NCBI RefSeq assembly: GCF_000001735.4
Contig: NC_003074.8
Span: 22,017,261-22,081,260, forward strand
Reading direction: 5' to 3'
Source: Arabidopsis thaliana
Taxonomy: Eukaryota; Streptophyta; Magnoliopsida; Brassicales; Brassicaceae
Length of the DNA stretch: 64,000 nt
Position 1 is the stretch's first letter. Every line of letters begins with the position of its first letter. The position numbers and the translations under genes are program-made. Shown in pieces: positions 36,872 to 47,069 of the stretch. The notes below the pieces were generated by a model that did not search any database, had not been told where the DNA came from, and saw only the letters and a program-made list of their open reading frames with translations.

Positions 36872-37959
36872 AATTTTAAGTTTACCACTGATTCTTTGTT
36901 TGCTATGAAGATGTATCACAACTGAGATTATTACACATTGTAATACACAGCCGAATGTTTTTTTTCCTGGTATGTACAAGAATAAGACCACACCGCCTCC
37001 TCCAAACATTTTTTTAATCCTTTTGTATTTGATAACAACTCGATTATTAATCTTGAAAATCAATTCTTTTTCTTAGAGACCATTGTCCGGTAAATCCTAT
37101 GAAATTGAATGGTTAAGAAATCTTATAATACTATACTGTTTCCTCTTTGATACGCCAATTCGTTAGGAGTATCTGCAGAAATTATCCAAATAGAAGAACG
37201 TGATCAAACAAAGCTCCGATTATGTTTCTATGGTTCATGAATTCAAAGAACCCTAAACAGATGTGATATAGATATTTAATCTACTATTTCAAAACCTTTT
37301 TCGAATCCAAGTTGCTGTCAAAAGTCCAATCTACTGCCTATACTTTTAACGTTGCCTGTCCATACTTATCACCAAAGTTGCAAAATTCAAACCTATAAAA
37401 TAAACCTAAAGAGATCTTTGAAACCTATGAAGACGATGAAAACAATCGGAAAACTAAGAACATTAAAGATGTGGATTTGAAAAAGAATGTAGCGACTTGT
37501 TCGAGGCCAACAATCAAGATTAGAAAACTTGATAGGCACGGAGAATCGCTATTTGTTGTTGCCAACCTTCAAGGCAACTTACGCCATTTTTATTTTGACG
37601 TCATTGCTCTGCAAATTGGCTTTTATTTAAAAATATAATTGAAATAAATTACTTAGATACACGATAAAAAAAACACTACAAAGCCATGAAAGACCTCCTA
37701 AAGAAAAGAAACTACGACTTTGAATCGGACTTGAAGATGATTGATAGTGTCCAAGCCTTTACTTATTTATATAGGAGAAGCAGAAGCGGCTGCAGAGGAA
37801 GAAGAAGAAACCCTAATTTCATTGTTTTTATCAAAGCCACGAAATCGAAATTAATGGGCCAAAAAGCCTACTTTTGATTCAAAATGGGCCCAGATCCACA
37901 AAGTAGACTAACGATGATGTAATAAAATATGCGTGCAGGTGAAGAAAGCTATAATAGAG
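36872..37959. other. Intergenic between LecRK-V.5 and the SDR gene
   Basis: Contains the converging 3' ends of both genes. A 63-codon ORF at 37686-37877 has no recognisable feature and is probably chance. Confidence 0.45.
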
Positions 37960-38502
37960 TCACAACTTGGAAATAAGTTTTTTAGACTCTACGCATATAT
38001 AGAACTTTCCGGTAGCCAGCTTCTCCGGAGGAAGCAACACCAACTTGGCTACAATGGCAGCAGCCTCATCCGCCGTGTGAGTCCCCTGACCACCGGTCAT
38101 AGACGTACGAGTGAAACCAGGGCATAAACAATTCACACTCAGTTTTTTGCCGTCGTAACGTCGAGCCAAAACCCTAGAGTAAGCGTTTAAGGCCAACTTT
38201 GAGATGGCGTAGTCCGGCCAGTTCTCCGGCCATCCTTGCTTCTCCCAAGTCCCGCTCTTCACGTCCTGCAGAAATTGAGTCAATGTCGCATCGATTTGTT
38301 CATTGGTAAGGTCTTCACTTTCTAGGATTCGTCTTATACTAGGGCTTCTCAGTTTCTGTATGCCAAGAAAACAAATCCAAATGAGTCAATTATATATATG
38401 AAGTTAGTGAGTATTATTGATTTTGTATTCAGTATAACAGATAAATATATGAAGATCTAATAACTGGAACAAATTTTACTAACATTTTATATATTTATAT
38501 CT

Positions 38503-38542
<40 letters not shown>

Positions 38543-39609
38543 GCTTTGACAACAAATAAAGAAGATAGATATAAAAATGCTTATACAACTAAGATATAAT
38601 GTTGTAAAATCATTATATCGTTTTGATATTATTGGATTTCCGCAATATTTGAATATGCAAAGATAATGTTTTTAAATTAAATTGTGTGGATGGAATAAAT
38701 GTGTGTTTTGTTTTCTCGTTTGCCGACAGTAGGAGAAAGAGATTAGCGTACATTTAATGTGCCAAGCCTTGAACTCATGTTAAGGATGCGACTAACGGAG
38801 ACGGAACGCCGAAACAACGGCAAAAGCGCCTCCGTTAAAAGCTTGGCACCGTAGAAATTGGTCTTGATGATTGTCTCTGGCTCTTTGATTAAATTCTCGC
38901 CCACCGCGTTAAATGAAACGGCGGCATTGTTCACCTGAGCATCACGTACGACGCCGTAGTAATTCCATAAGAAAAAGTCTCGAATTAGAAATAAATATTT
39001 GAAAAAAATACTGCGTAGAATAGAATAGAATGACTTTTTATTTTGTCTATCAAGTATCAACTAATTCTTTTATCACAACAATTTAAAAGGTAATCAAATT
39101 TTCTACGATCCACTGGAGTTTGGTCATATTTTATTTAGTAGTTGTGGACTAATTGTCTAGTATGTACAATGTGTATTCATTGTAAATATTTTTTAAGAAC
39201 ATTTATATCAGTTTGTAATTACCAGAATGTCGAGTATTCCTAAGTTGCGACCGAACCAAGAGGCGAACGCGGCGATGGAAGAAGGATCGGAGATGTCGAG
39301 GCAGCAAAAATGAACGTTTCCAAAGCCAATGCGGCGGAGGGATTCAGCGGCTTGGCTTCCATTTTCGGCGTTTCGGGCAGTTAAAACTACAGTTAGTCCA
39401 AGCTCTAATAACCTCTTCACCACCGCAAAACCTATACCTTTGTTTGCTCCGGTCACGACCGCTGTTGTTTCTTCCGACCACCACCTCCAATAATCATAAC
39501 AGTAATAGAAAGTTAGAAACCAAGTTAAATTATTTACAAATTTATGTAAGAAGGGAGTTTGCACACAAAACCTATTTGTTGGAGAAAGAGGAGGGATTAG
39601 ATGATTCAT
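37960..39609 (-). CDS. Short-chain dehydrogenase/reductase (carbonyl reductase-like)
   Basis: Four exons (39609..39572, 39484..39223, 38934..38752, 38355..37960) join in phase to about 292 residues. The Rossmann dinucleotide motif TGANKGIG lies at about residues 21-28, NNAAVSFN at about 102-109, the catalytic Ser in NMSSRLG at about 153-159, and the active-site Tyr-xxx-Lys as YAISK at about 208-212, followed by SVNCLCPGFTRTSM. This matches NADP-dependent SDRs of the menthone/salutaridine reductase-like group in plants. The substrate is unknown. No transit or signal peptide is obvious, so it is probably cytosolic. Introns 2 and 3 are AT-rich, and intron 3 contains a TA microsatellite. Confidence 0.88.
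38508..38539. repeat. TA microsatellite inside an SDR intron
   Basis: An AT/TA run of about 16 units in the third intron of the SDR gene. Confidence 0.85.
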
Positions 39610-40592
39610 TTTTTTGTTTTTTTTTGGAAAGCAACAAGGTGATGTGATATGTAATGATGCTAACGAATACTTGATGAGGGGATTATATATATATAATTAC
39701 ATGATAGGGTTATGTAAATGGTTCTGGATCTGAACACATGCATATTAATTGATTTATAAATACATAATATATTGATGTGTTCGTGTCTGACGGTGCCACA
39801 AAACAATAAGAATATAATATCCAATAACTCGTGAATAATGCCGTAAGCGTAAATGATGTAAGTTATCAAACCATACATCAACGTGACAACGTCCATGGGT
39901 TCTTATAAGTTACAAGTTTTGCATATTCGACTTTTATTTAGTTTTCTTTCTCCACGTTTAACGTTTTAGACCACAAAACCAAATTGATTTTTCTTATAGA
40001 TTTCTGATATTATTGTGTTTTTTTTCTTTCCTTTTGATGAAAGAAGTTTTGGATGAACAAAAGTGAAATGTTTTATGTCTGTATATATATATTGACCCCT
40101 AATTTGGTAATACTACTAGGTATAGCCATTCATTTTATTGTATCCAATGTCATTAAGGAATCTTGAACTAATTTTTTTCCCTTTTATATCGTAAACCTTT
40201 ATGCACTCTCTTTTACAAATACGTGTTATTCACTTATAGTATTTGGCATTTAATGAATAACTTCGACCTATAAGCAAAAGCTATTGAAACGTTTCTTTGG
40301 TGTTAGATAATTTTGGATTCAAACATGTCCCGTACCTATCATGTTTTAATAAGTGCGGATCAGATCCGAACGAAATATTTAGAGTAGTTGAGTTGATATG
40401 AATGCATATTATTGCAGTGGTCTAGAAGAAAATGGGAGTAGATTAGTATTGACTAAGAGCCTTTAGTTAATTGTTTAATGCTTTGCATGCTTCAATTAAG
40501 AAAGCCCATTCAGTTTAGACATAACATTATGTCTACTTGGTTTTGTTTAAACAATTACTTAGTTTGAAAACTTCAAAGTTCTTTATGACATA

Positions 40593-41041
40593 CTCCCTCC
40601 ATTTCTATGTAAATATTAAATGTATTTAATAATTTTTGATCAATCATATAATACATTATACTCCCTCTGTTCCTTTTTGTTTGATTGTTTAGAAAAAATA
40701 CACATATTAAGAAAACATATTAAATGTTGATTATAAATGTATTATTTTCAGTGTTTTACAATTTTCTATACCTCTAAACCAATGATAATTAACTATTTTT
40801 CTTGAAAAATTACAATTCACCAATACTAACCAATAAATATTACATGGAAAACTTCAAAAATCAATCTTTTAGAAACAAATTTTTTTTCTAAACAATCAAA
40901 CAAAAAGGAATAGAGGGAGTAGTTTTTATTGGTTGCATTCATTCTATTTAATGATATTTTTATAAAAAAAGAGAAAAATTATATATTTTTTTAATCTGTT
41001 TGTAACAACTTTAAACATCACTTAAAAAGAAACGGAAGGAA
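40593..41041. mobile_element. Outer Stowaway-like MITE, interrupted
   Basis: The left end CTCCCTCCATTTC (from 40593, preceded by TA) is an imperfect inverted match of the right end GAAACGGAAGGAA (to about 41041, followed by TA). The interior is AT-rich and non-coding. Removing the inner element leaves roughly 190 bases. Type inferred from the CTCCCTCC termini and the TA target site typical of Tc1/mariner Stowaway MITEs. Confidence 0.6.
40661..40919. mobile_element. Inner Stowaway-like MITE, 259 bp
   Basis: Terminal inverted repeats of nearly 40 bases: CTCCCTCTGTTCCTTTTTGT (40661 on) against the complementary end finishing AAAAAGGAATAGAGGGAG (to 40919). TA dinucleotides flank it at 40659-40660 and 40920-40921. 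There is no coding capacity, so it depends on a mariner-type transposase in trans. Confidence 0.85.
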
Positions 41042-42269
41042 TATATGAGAGTTAGTGAGATTTAGGCATGTGCTTGCTTCATCATTGGGCTTATTAATTT
41101 ATAAAGTTTAAATTTATCAAGCATAATATAATATGAAGTCAGCTTTGCCGCCACAGTTGATGCATGGCCTCTAATTATTGGAGCATTGTACGTGATATAG
41201 GTGTTAATGGAGATGGTTTGTAGGTCTTTATCAATACGGAATCTTTATCTTACCAAGTCATTTCTAAGTGTTGCATCTATGTATAAACTAATATTGGAGA
41301 CTTCAACAAAAAGTAGTATATATATACATGGTTTGCACATTGTGCTATATATATGTTTAGATATATAACTCAAAAACACCTTTATTGCTTAACAGTCTTT
41401 GGTCGGAGGGGGGTTTGGTGAGGAAGACAATGAAAATTATTATTATTAAGAGAAAAGGGAATCTTTCTGGTTTCAACACAAACTAATCTCCCAAAAAAAA
41501 TAAAAAATAAAGCTAGCAATATTTAGAAGACCTAAAAGAGTTAATTAGTGACTTTAATGTGAAACTTTTTCATAAAAAATGAATGCAGCGATTTGTTGGA
41601 GGCCAGGATTGCAAATTGTTTTTAAACTTCGAAAGCAACAAAGATAAAACATCTTAGAACCCTAAAGTAAATCCTTGACGTTAGAGAAACAAGCTTACTT
41701 AAAATCTAACTTGGAGATGAAAATAAAGATTTACTGATTTATGTAGGAATACGAAACCCTAATTTCTTGATTTAAATCAAAATGGAAGATAAATGTGCAT
41801 CAAAACTCTGTTTTGTGTGTAAGATTCTTCTTACAGGTTTCATCTTCCATGGGATATAAAAGAATTTGTGAACGTCAATGTAGCAAATGAATTCACATCA
41901 AGTAGTATTTCCATTGATGTCTCAGGACGTCCTTTCAATATCTCATCTCTTACTACATCAAGAAGATTTTCTGGAAGCTGCACAACACCATTCAATATCT
42001 GCATAACCACACTCATATCCGGTCTTATTGACTCAGATTGATGTGAACACAACACACCTAGCTTCAAAACCAGCTCAATCTCTCCCCTGTTTTGTTCTTG
42101 ACGTATACATTCCTCTGCCGCATCGAAAATGTTCCCATTTACCCAAAGCTCTAAGATCCAATCCACTAGAACTTCTTCATTTTCCGCTTCACGTCGCTCA
42201 ATCAACCTTCTACCACAAACAACTTCAAGCATAACCAACCCAAAGGCGAAAACATCTGTGCTTGTAGTT

Positions 42270-42274
42270 GCTCT
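42270..42274. repeat. Target-site duplication, left copy
   Basis: GCTCT, matched by GCTCT at 47070-47074. Joining the flanks at one copy restores the sequence seen in the V.7 paralogue (TTGCTCTTCCTG). Confidence 0.9.
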
Positions 42275-42714
42275 TGTTGAAAGTTAAACTTGATTTTGAA
42301 TCAAGTTTAATTATTGGATCAATTATCCAATAATTAATTATGGCCAAATCCAAGTTCTAGAGTTTTCTCTAGAAATATCATCATTTCCACCTCCTTAAAG
42401 GATTCTAGAAATTTTCTAGAATCATCTTCCACCTCCTTAAACATAAAAATCTAGATACTCTAATAGAATAATCTAGATAATTTGAATAATGTAATCTAGA
42501 TCTTATGTAAGAACTCTCTAGACTTAAGATTAAAATATTTTAGATATTTTGTAGTTTGGAGGCTATAAATACCTCCTCCCCCTCTCAAATGTTGTAATGT
42601 TGTGAAGTTGTATTCAAGTTTAAAGCAAAGTAATAAAAGTTCTATTTCCTAAAAAACTCTCTCAAAACACTTAAACACTTTCTCCATTACCTCTAAAAGA
42701 ATTTTACTCTAACA
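42275..42714 (+). repeat. 5' LTR of the copia element
   Basis: 440 bases, TG...CA ends. A TATA box (TATAAAT) at 42564-42570 lies in the GGAGGCTATAAATACCTCC context and marks the likely U3 promoter. AATAAAAG near 42631 may be the poly-A signal. Confidence 0.9.
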
Positions 42715-42717
42715 AAG

Positions 42718-42729
42718 TGGTATCAGAGC
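42718..42729 (+). other. Primer binding site
   Basis: TGGTATCAGAGC, the usual plant copia complement to the 3' end of the initiator methionine tRNA, three bases after the 5' LTR. Confidence 0.9.
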
Positions 42730-42744
42730 TTGAAGATCCTAAAG

Positions 42745-45700
42745 ATGGCGAGTAACAATGTTCCCTTCCAAGTCCCGGTGCTCACAAAGAGCAACTATGA
42801 TAATTGGAGTCTACGAATGAAGGCTATCCTAGGAGCACATGACGTGTGGGAGATAGTCGAGAAAGGTTTCATTGAACCGGAGAATGAAGGTAGTCTTTCT
42901 CAAACTCAAAAAGATGGTTTGAGAGACTCAAGAAAGAGAGACAAGAAAGCTCTCTGTCTAATCTATCAAGGATTAGATGAAGATACGTTCGAGAAGGTCG
43001 TTGAAGCTACGTCGGCGAAAGAAGCATGGGAGAAGCTTCGAACCTCTTACAAAGGTGCCGATCAAGTCAAGAAAGTACGTCTTCAAACTCTAAGAGGAGA
43101 ATTTGAAGCACTACAAATGAAGGAAGGTGAACTCGTCTCCGATTACTTCTCAAGAGTGTTGACGGTTACTAATAACCTTAAAAGAAACGGAGAGAAGCTA
43201 GATGATGTGAGAATCATGGAGAAAGTTCTTAGATCATTGGATCTAAAATTTGAGCATATTGTCACCGTCATTGAAGAAACAAAAGATTTAGAAGCTATGA
43301 CAATAGAGCAACTTCTTGGGTCATTACAAGCTTATGAAGAAAAGAAGAAGAAGAAAGAAGATATCGTCGAACAAGTCCTCAATATGCAAATTACAAAAGA
43401 AGAAAACGGCCAAAGTTACCAAAGAAGAGGTGGTGGTCAAGTTCGAGGACGAGGTCGTGGTGGATATGGAAATGGACGTGGTTGGAGGCCACATGAAGAC
43501 AACACAAACCAAAGAGGTGAAAACTCATCAAGAGGTCGTGGGAAAGGACACCCAAAATCAAGATACGATAAATCAAGTGTCAAATGCTACAATTGCGGGA
43601 AGTTTGGACATTATGCTTCTGAATGTAAAGCTCCTAGCAACAAAAAATTTAAGGAGAAGGCCAACTACGTTGAAGAAAAAATTCAAGAAGAAGACATGTT
43701 ATTAATGGCTAGCTACAAGAAAGATGAACAAGAAGAGAATCATAAGTGGTACCTCGATAGTGGTGCAAGTAATCACATGTGCGGGAGAAAAAGTATGTTC
43801 GCGGAGCTTGATGAATCGGTGAGAGGAAATGTGGCTTTAGGAGATGAATCGAAGATGGAGGTAAAAGGTAAAGGAAACATTCTCATTCGATTGAAGAATG
43901 GAGATCATCAATTTATTTCCAACGTTTACTATATTCCGAGCATGAAGACAAACATCTTGAGCCTTGGACAACTCTTAGAGAAAGGTTATGATATTAGATT
44001 AAAAGATAATAACCTTTCAATAAGAGACAAAGAAAGCAATCTCATTACCAAGGTGCCAATGTCGAAAAATAGAATGTTTGTCCTCAACATTCGAAATGAC
44101 ATTGCACAATGTCTTAAGATGTGTTACAAAGAGGAGTCTTGGCTATGGCATCTTCGATTCGGACATCTAAATTTTGGAGGATTGGAGTTGCTTTCAAGGA
44201 AGGAAATGGTGAGAGGGCTACCTTGTATAAATCATCCAAATCAAGTGTGTGAAGGATGTCTACTTGGAAACCAATTCAAAATGAGCTTTCCAAAAGAGTC
44301 AAGTTCAAGAGCACAAAAACCGTTGGAGCTAATACACACCGATGTGTGTGGTCCGATCAAGCCGAAATCACTTGGTAAAAGTAATTACTTCCTTCTCTTT
44401 ATTGATGATTTTTCAAGAAAAACATGGGTATATTTTTTGAAAGAAAAATCCGAGGTGTTCGAAATTTTCAAAAAGTTTAAAGCCCATGTTGAGAAGGAGA
44501 GTGGTCTTGTGATCAAAACCATGAGATCCGACAGTGGAGGAGAATTTACATCCAAGGAGTTTCTTAAGTATTGTGAAGACAACGGCATTCGAAGACAATT
44601 AACGGTGCCAAGATCCCCTCAACAAAATGGTGTAGCGGAAAGAAAGAATAGAACAATTCTTGAGATGGCAAGGAGCATGCTCAAAAGTAAGAGACTACCA
44701 AAAGAGTTGTGGGCGGAAGCGGTCGCGTGTGCGGTTTATCTATTAAATCGATCTCCAACAAAAAGTGTCTCCGGAAAAACACCACAAGAAGCTTGGAGCG
44801 GAAGAAAGCCCGGTGTTTCTCATTTAAGAGTCTTTGGAAGTATTGCTCATGCTCATGTACCGGATGAGAAGCGGAACAAACTAGATGACAAAAGTGAGAA
44901 GTATATCTTCATTGGTTATGATAACAACTCCAAAGGCTACAAGCTCTATAATCCCGATACGAAGAAGACAATTATTAGTCGAAATATAGTGTTCGATGAA
45001 GAAGGAGAATGGGATTGGAACTCAAATGAAGAAGATTATAACTTCTTTCCACATTTTGAAGAAGATAAGCCGGAGCCAACAAGAGAGGAGCCACCAAGTG
45101 AAGAGCCTACTACACCACCAACTTCACCAACAAGTTCTCAAATAGAAGAAAGTTCGAGTGAAAGGACTCCGCGTTTTAGAAGTATACAAGAGCTCTATGA
45201 GGTAACCGAAAATCAAGAAAACCTTACCTTATTTTGTTTATTTGCGGAGTGCGAACCCATGGATTTCCAAGAAGCCATTGAAAAGAAGACTTGGAGAAAT
45301 GCCATGGATGAAGAGATCAAATCAATACAAAAGAATGACACATGGGAGTTAACTTCACTTCCAAATGGACACAAGGCAATTGGCGTGAAGTGGGTGTATA
45401 AAGCAAAGAAAAACTCTAAAGGAGAAGTGGAAAGATACAAAGCAAGATTGGTTGCAAAAGGTTATAGTCAAAGAGCCGGAATTGACTATGACGAGATATT
45501 TGCTCCCGTTGCTCGTCTAGAAACGGTTAGACTAATCATCTCACTAGCGGCTCAAAACAAGTGGAAGATACATCAAATGGATGTCAAGTCGGCCTTCTTA
45601 AATGGAGATCTTGAAGAAGAAGTTTACATTGAGCAACCACAAGGCTACATAGTCAAAGGTGAAGAAGACAAAGTCTTGAGGCTAAAAAAGGTGCTTTATG

Positions 45701-46125
45701 GATTAAAACAAGCCCCAAGAGCTTGGAATACTCGAATTGACAAGTATTTCAAGGAGAAAGATTTCATCAAGTGTCCATATGAGCATGCACTCTATATCAA
45801 AATTCAAAAAGAAGATATATTGATCGCATGCTTATATGTAGATGATTTGATATTCACGGGTAACAATCCAAGCATGTTCGAAGAATTCAAGAAAGAGATG
45901 ACGAAGGAGTTCGAGATGACGGACATTGGATTGATGTCTTACTATCTCGGAATTGAAGTAAAACAAGAAGACAATGGAATATTCATAACTCAAGAAGGCT
46001 ATGCTAAGGAGGTACTTAAGAAGTTCAAGATGGATGACTCAAATCCCGTTTGTACACCAATGGAATGCGGAATCAAACTATCAAAGAAAGAAGAAGGGGA
46101 AGGAGTGGATCCAACTAACCTTTAA
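42745..46125 (+). CDS. Copia gag-pol polyprotein, N-terminal 1126 residues (frameshifted before RNase H)
   Basis: The frame opens at the ATG at 42745. Gag (about residues 1-270) ends in an Arg/Gly-rich basic stretch and a zinc knuckle CYNCGKFGHYASEC at about 281-294. The aspartic protease motif DSGAS lies at about 338. Integrase follows, with the HLRFGH/CEGC zinc part (about 470-510) and the D-D-E core (HTDVCGP, RSDSGGEF, GVAERKNRT). Reverse transcriptase has FAPVARLETVR and the catalytic YVDD at about 1031. The frame ends in KEEGEGVDPTNL-stop because of what looks like one extra A near 46115-46118. The intact copia reading would carry on into FKSLVGSLRYLT, which is found in the next frame. 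Confidence 0.92.
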   Translation: MASNNVPFQVPVLTKSNYDNWSLRMKAILGAHDVWEIVEKGFIEPENEGSLSQTQKDGLRDSRKRDKKALCLIYQGLDEDTFEKVVEATSAKEAWEKLRTSYKGADQVKKVRLQTLRGEFEALQMKEGELVSDYFSRVLTVTNNLKRNGEKLDDVRIMEKVLRSLDLKFEHIVTVIEETKDLEAMTIEQLLGSLQAYEEKKKKKEDIVEQVLNMQITKEENGQSYQRRGGGQVRGRGRGGYGNGRGWRPHEDNTNQRGENSSRGRGKGHPKSRYDKSSVKCYNCGKFGHYASECKAPSNKKFKEKANYVEEKIQEEDMLLMASYKKDEQEENHKWYLDSGASNHMCGRKSMFAELDESVRGNVALGDESKMEVKGKGNILIRLKNGDHQFISNVYYIPSMKTNILSLGQLLEKGYDIRLKDNNLSIRDKESNLITKVPMSKNRMFVLNIRNDIAQCLKMCYKEESWLWHLRFGHLNFGGLELLSRKEMVRGLPCINHPNQVCEGCLLGNQFKMSFPKESSSRAQKPLELIHTDVCGPIKPKSLGKSNYFLLFIDDFSRKTWVYFLKEKSEVFEIFKKFKAHVEKESGLVIKTMRSDSGGEFTSKEFLKYCEDNGIRRQLTVPRSPQQNGVAERKNRTILEMARSMLKSKRLPKELWAEAVACAVYLLNRSPTKSVSGKTPQEAWSGRKPGVSHLRVFGSIAHAHVPDEKRNKLDDKSEKYIFIGYDNNSKGYKLYNPDTKKTIISRNIVFDEEGEWDWNSNEEDYNFFPHFEEDKPEPTREEPPSEEPTTPPTSPTSSQIEESSSERTPRFRSIQELYEVTENQENLTLFCLFAECEPMDFQEAIEKKTWRNAMDEEIKSIQKNDTWELTSLPNGHKAIGVKWVYKAKKNSKGEVERYKARLVAKGYSQRAGIDYDEIFAPVARLETVRLIISLAAQNKWKIHQMDVKSAFLNGDLEEEVYIEQPQGYIVKGEEDKVLRLKKVLYGLKQAPRAWNTRIDKYFKEKDFIKCPYEHALYIKIQKEDILIACLYVDDLIFTGNNPSMFEEFKKEMTKEFEMTDIGLMSYYLGIEVKQEDNGIFITQEGYAKEVLKKFKMDDSNPVCTPMECGIKLSKKEEGEGVDPTNL

Positions 46126-46642
46126 GAGCTTGGTTGGAAGCTTGAGATACTTAACATGCACAAGGCCCGATATTTTATATGCGGTCGGAGTTGTTAGTCG
46201 TTACATGGAGCATCCAACAACAACTCATTTCAAAGCGGCAAAAAGGATTCTTCGCTATATCAAAGGTACCGTAAACTTTGGCTTACATTATTCAACTACT
46301 AGTGATTACAAGCTTGTTGTATGCCATGCTATTTGGTTAAGAAACCTCTTGAAAGAGTTAAGCTTACCACAAGAGGAACCAACGAAGATCTTTGTGGACA
46401 ACAAGTCGGCAATAGCTTTGGCGAAGAACCCGGTCTTCCATGATCGAAGTAAACACATTGACACACGCTATCACTACATTAGAGAGTGTGTTAGCAAGAA
46501 GGACGTGCAATTAGAGTATGTGAAGACACATGATCAAGTAGCCGATATTTTTACCAAGCCTCTCAAGCGTGAAGACTTTATCAAGATGAGGAGTTTGCTT
46601 GGAGTAGCAAAATCAAGTTTAAGAGGGGGTGTTGAAAGTTAA
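46119..46642 (+). pseudogene. Copia pol C-terminal part, internally deleted RNase H
   Basis: Downstream of the frameshift the frame continues FKSLVGSLRYLTCTRPDILY and later VDNKSAIALAKNPVFHDRSK, HIDTRYHYI and QVADIFTKPL, all typical of the copia RNase H end. Between SDYKLV and CHAIWLRNLL (about 46316-46322) the block normally carrying the first RNase H acidic residues and the GYSDSDW and AEYVA motifs is absent, an in-frame loss of roughly 65-75 residues. The frame runs a few codons into the 3' LTR. The element cannot supply RNase H itself. Confidence 0.85.
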
Positions 46643-47069
46643 ACTTGATTTTGAATCAAGTTTAATTATTGGATCAATTATCCAATAATTAATTATGGCC
46701 AAATCCAAGTTCTAGAGTTTTCTCTAGAAATATCATCATTTCCACCTCCTTAAAGGATTCTAGAAATTTTCTAGAATCATCTTCCACCTCCTTAAACATA
46801 AAAATCTAGATACTCTAATAGAATAATCTAGATAATTTGAATAATGTAATCTAGATCTTATGTAAGAACTCTCTAGACTTAGGATTAAAATATTTTAGAT
46901 ATTTTGTAGTTTGGAGGCTATAAATACCTCCTCCCCCTCTCAAATGTTGTAATGTTGTGAAGTTGTATTCAAGTTTAAAGCAAAGTAATAAAAGTTCTAT
47001 TTCCTAAAAAACTCTCTCAAAACACTTAAACACTTTCTCCATTACCTCTAAAAGAATTTTACTCTAACA
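46630..47069 (+). repeat. 3' LTR of the copia element
   Basis: Same length as the 5' LTR and nearly identical. Its TATA (46919-46925) points out of the element into the antisense strand of the LecRK-V.6 N-terminal part. Confidence 0.9.

Larger units (their letters stand above)
39610..41839. other. Intergenic with nested MITEs
   Basis: Upstream region of the SDR gene, then two nested Stowaway-like elements (outer about 40593-41041, inner 40661-40919). No gene is seen. Confidence 0.55.
42275..47069 (+). mobile_element. Ty1/copia LTR retrotransposon, recent insertion, defective pol
   Basis: A full-length element of about 4.8 kb with 440-base LTRs (42275-42714 and 46630-47069) beginning TGTTGAAAG and ending TCTAACA. 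It has a 5-bp target duplication, a primer binding site TGGTATCAGAGC at 42718-42729 (initiator Met tRNA type) and a polypurine tract AAGAGGGGG at 46621-46629. The domain order gag, protease, integrase, RT, RNase H is that of copia. By eye the LTRs differ at one base (CTTAAGATT against CTTAGGATT), so the insertion is young. Pol is broken (see the CDS entries). It is on the strand opposite to the host gene. Confidence 0.95.

Noticed and set aside
37686-37877. 63-codon plus-strand ORF near the SDR 3' end
   Set aside because: Short, low complexity, no motif and no splice or promoter context.
43316-43705. Second plus-strand ORF inside the copia gag
   Set aside because: Alternate frame of the Lys/Arg/Gly-rich gag region; the real product is in the other frame with the zinc knuckle.
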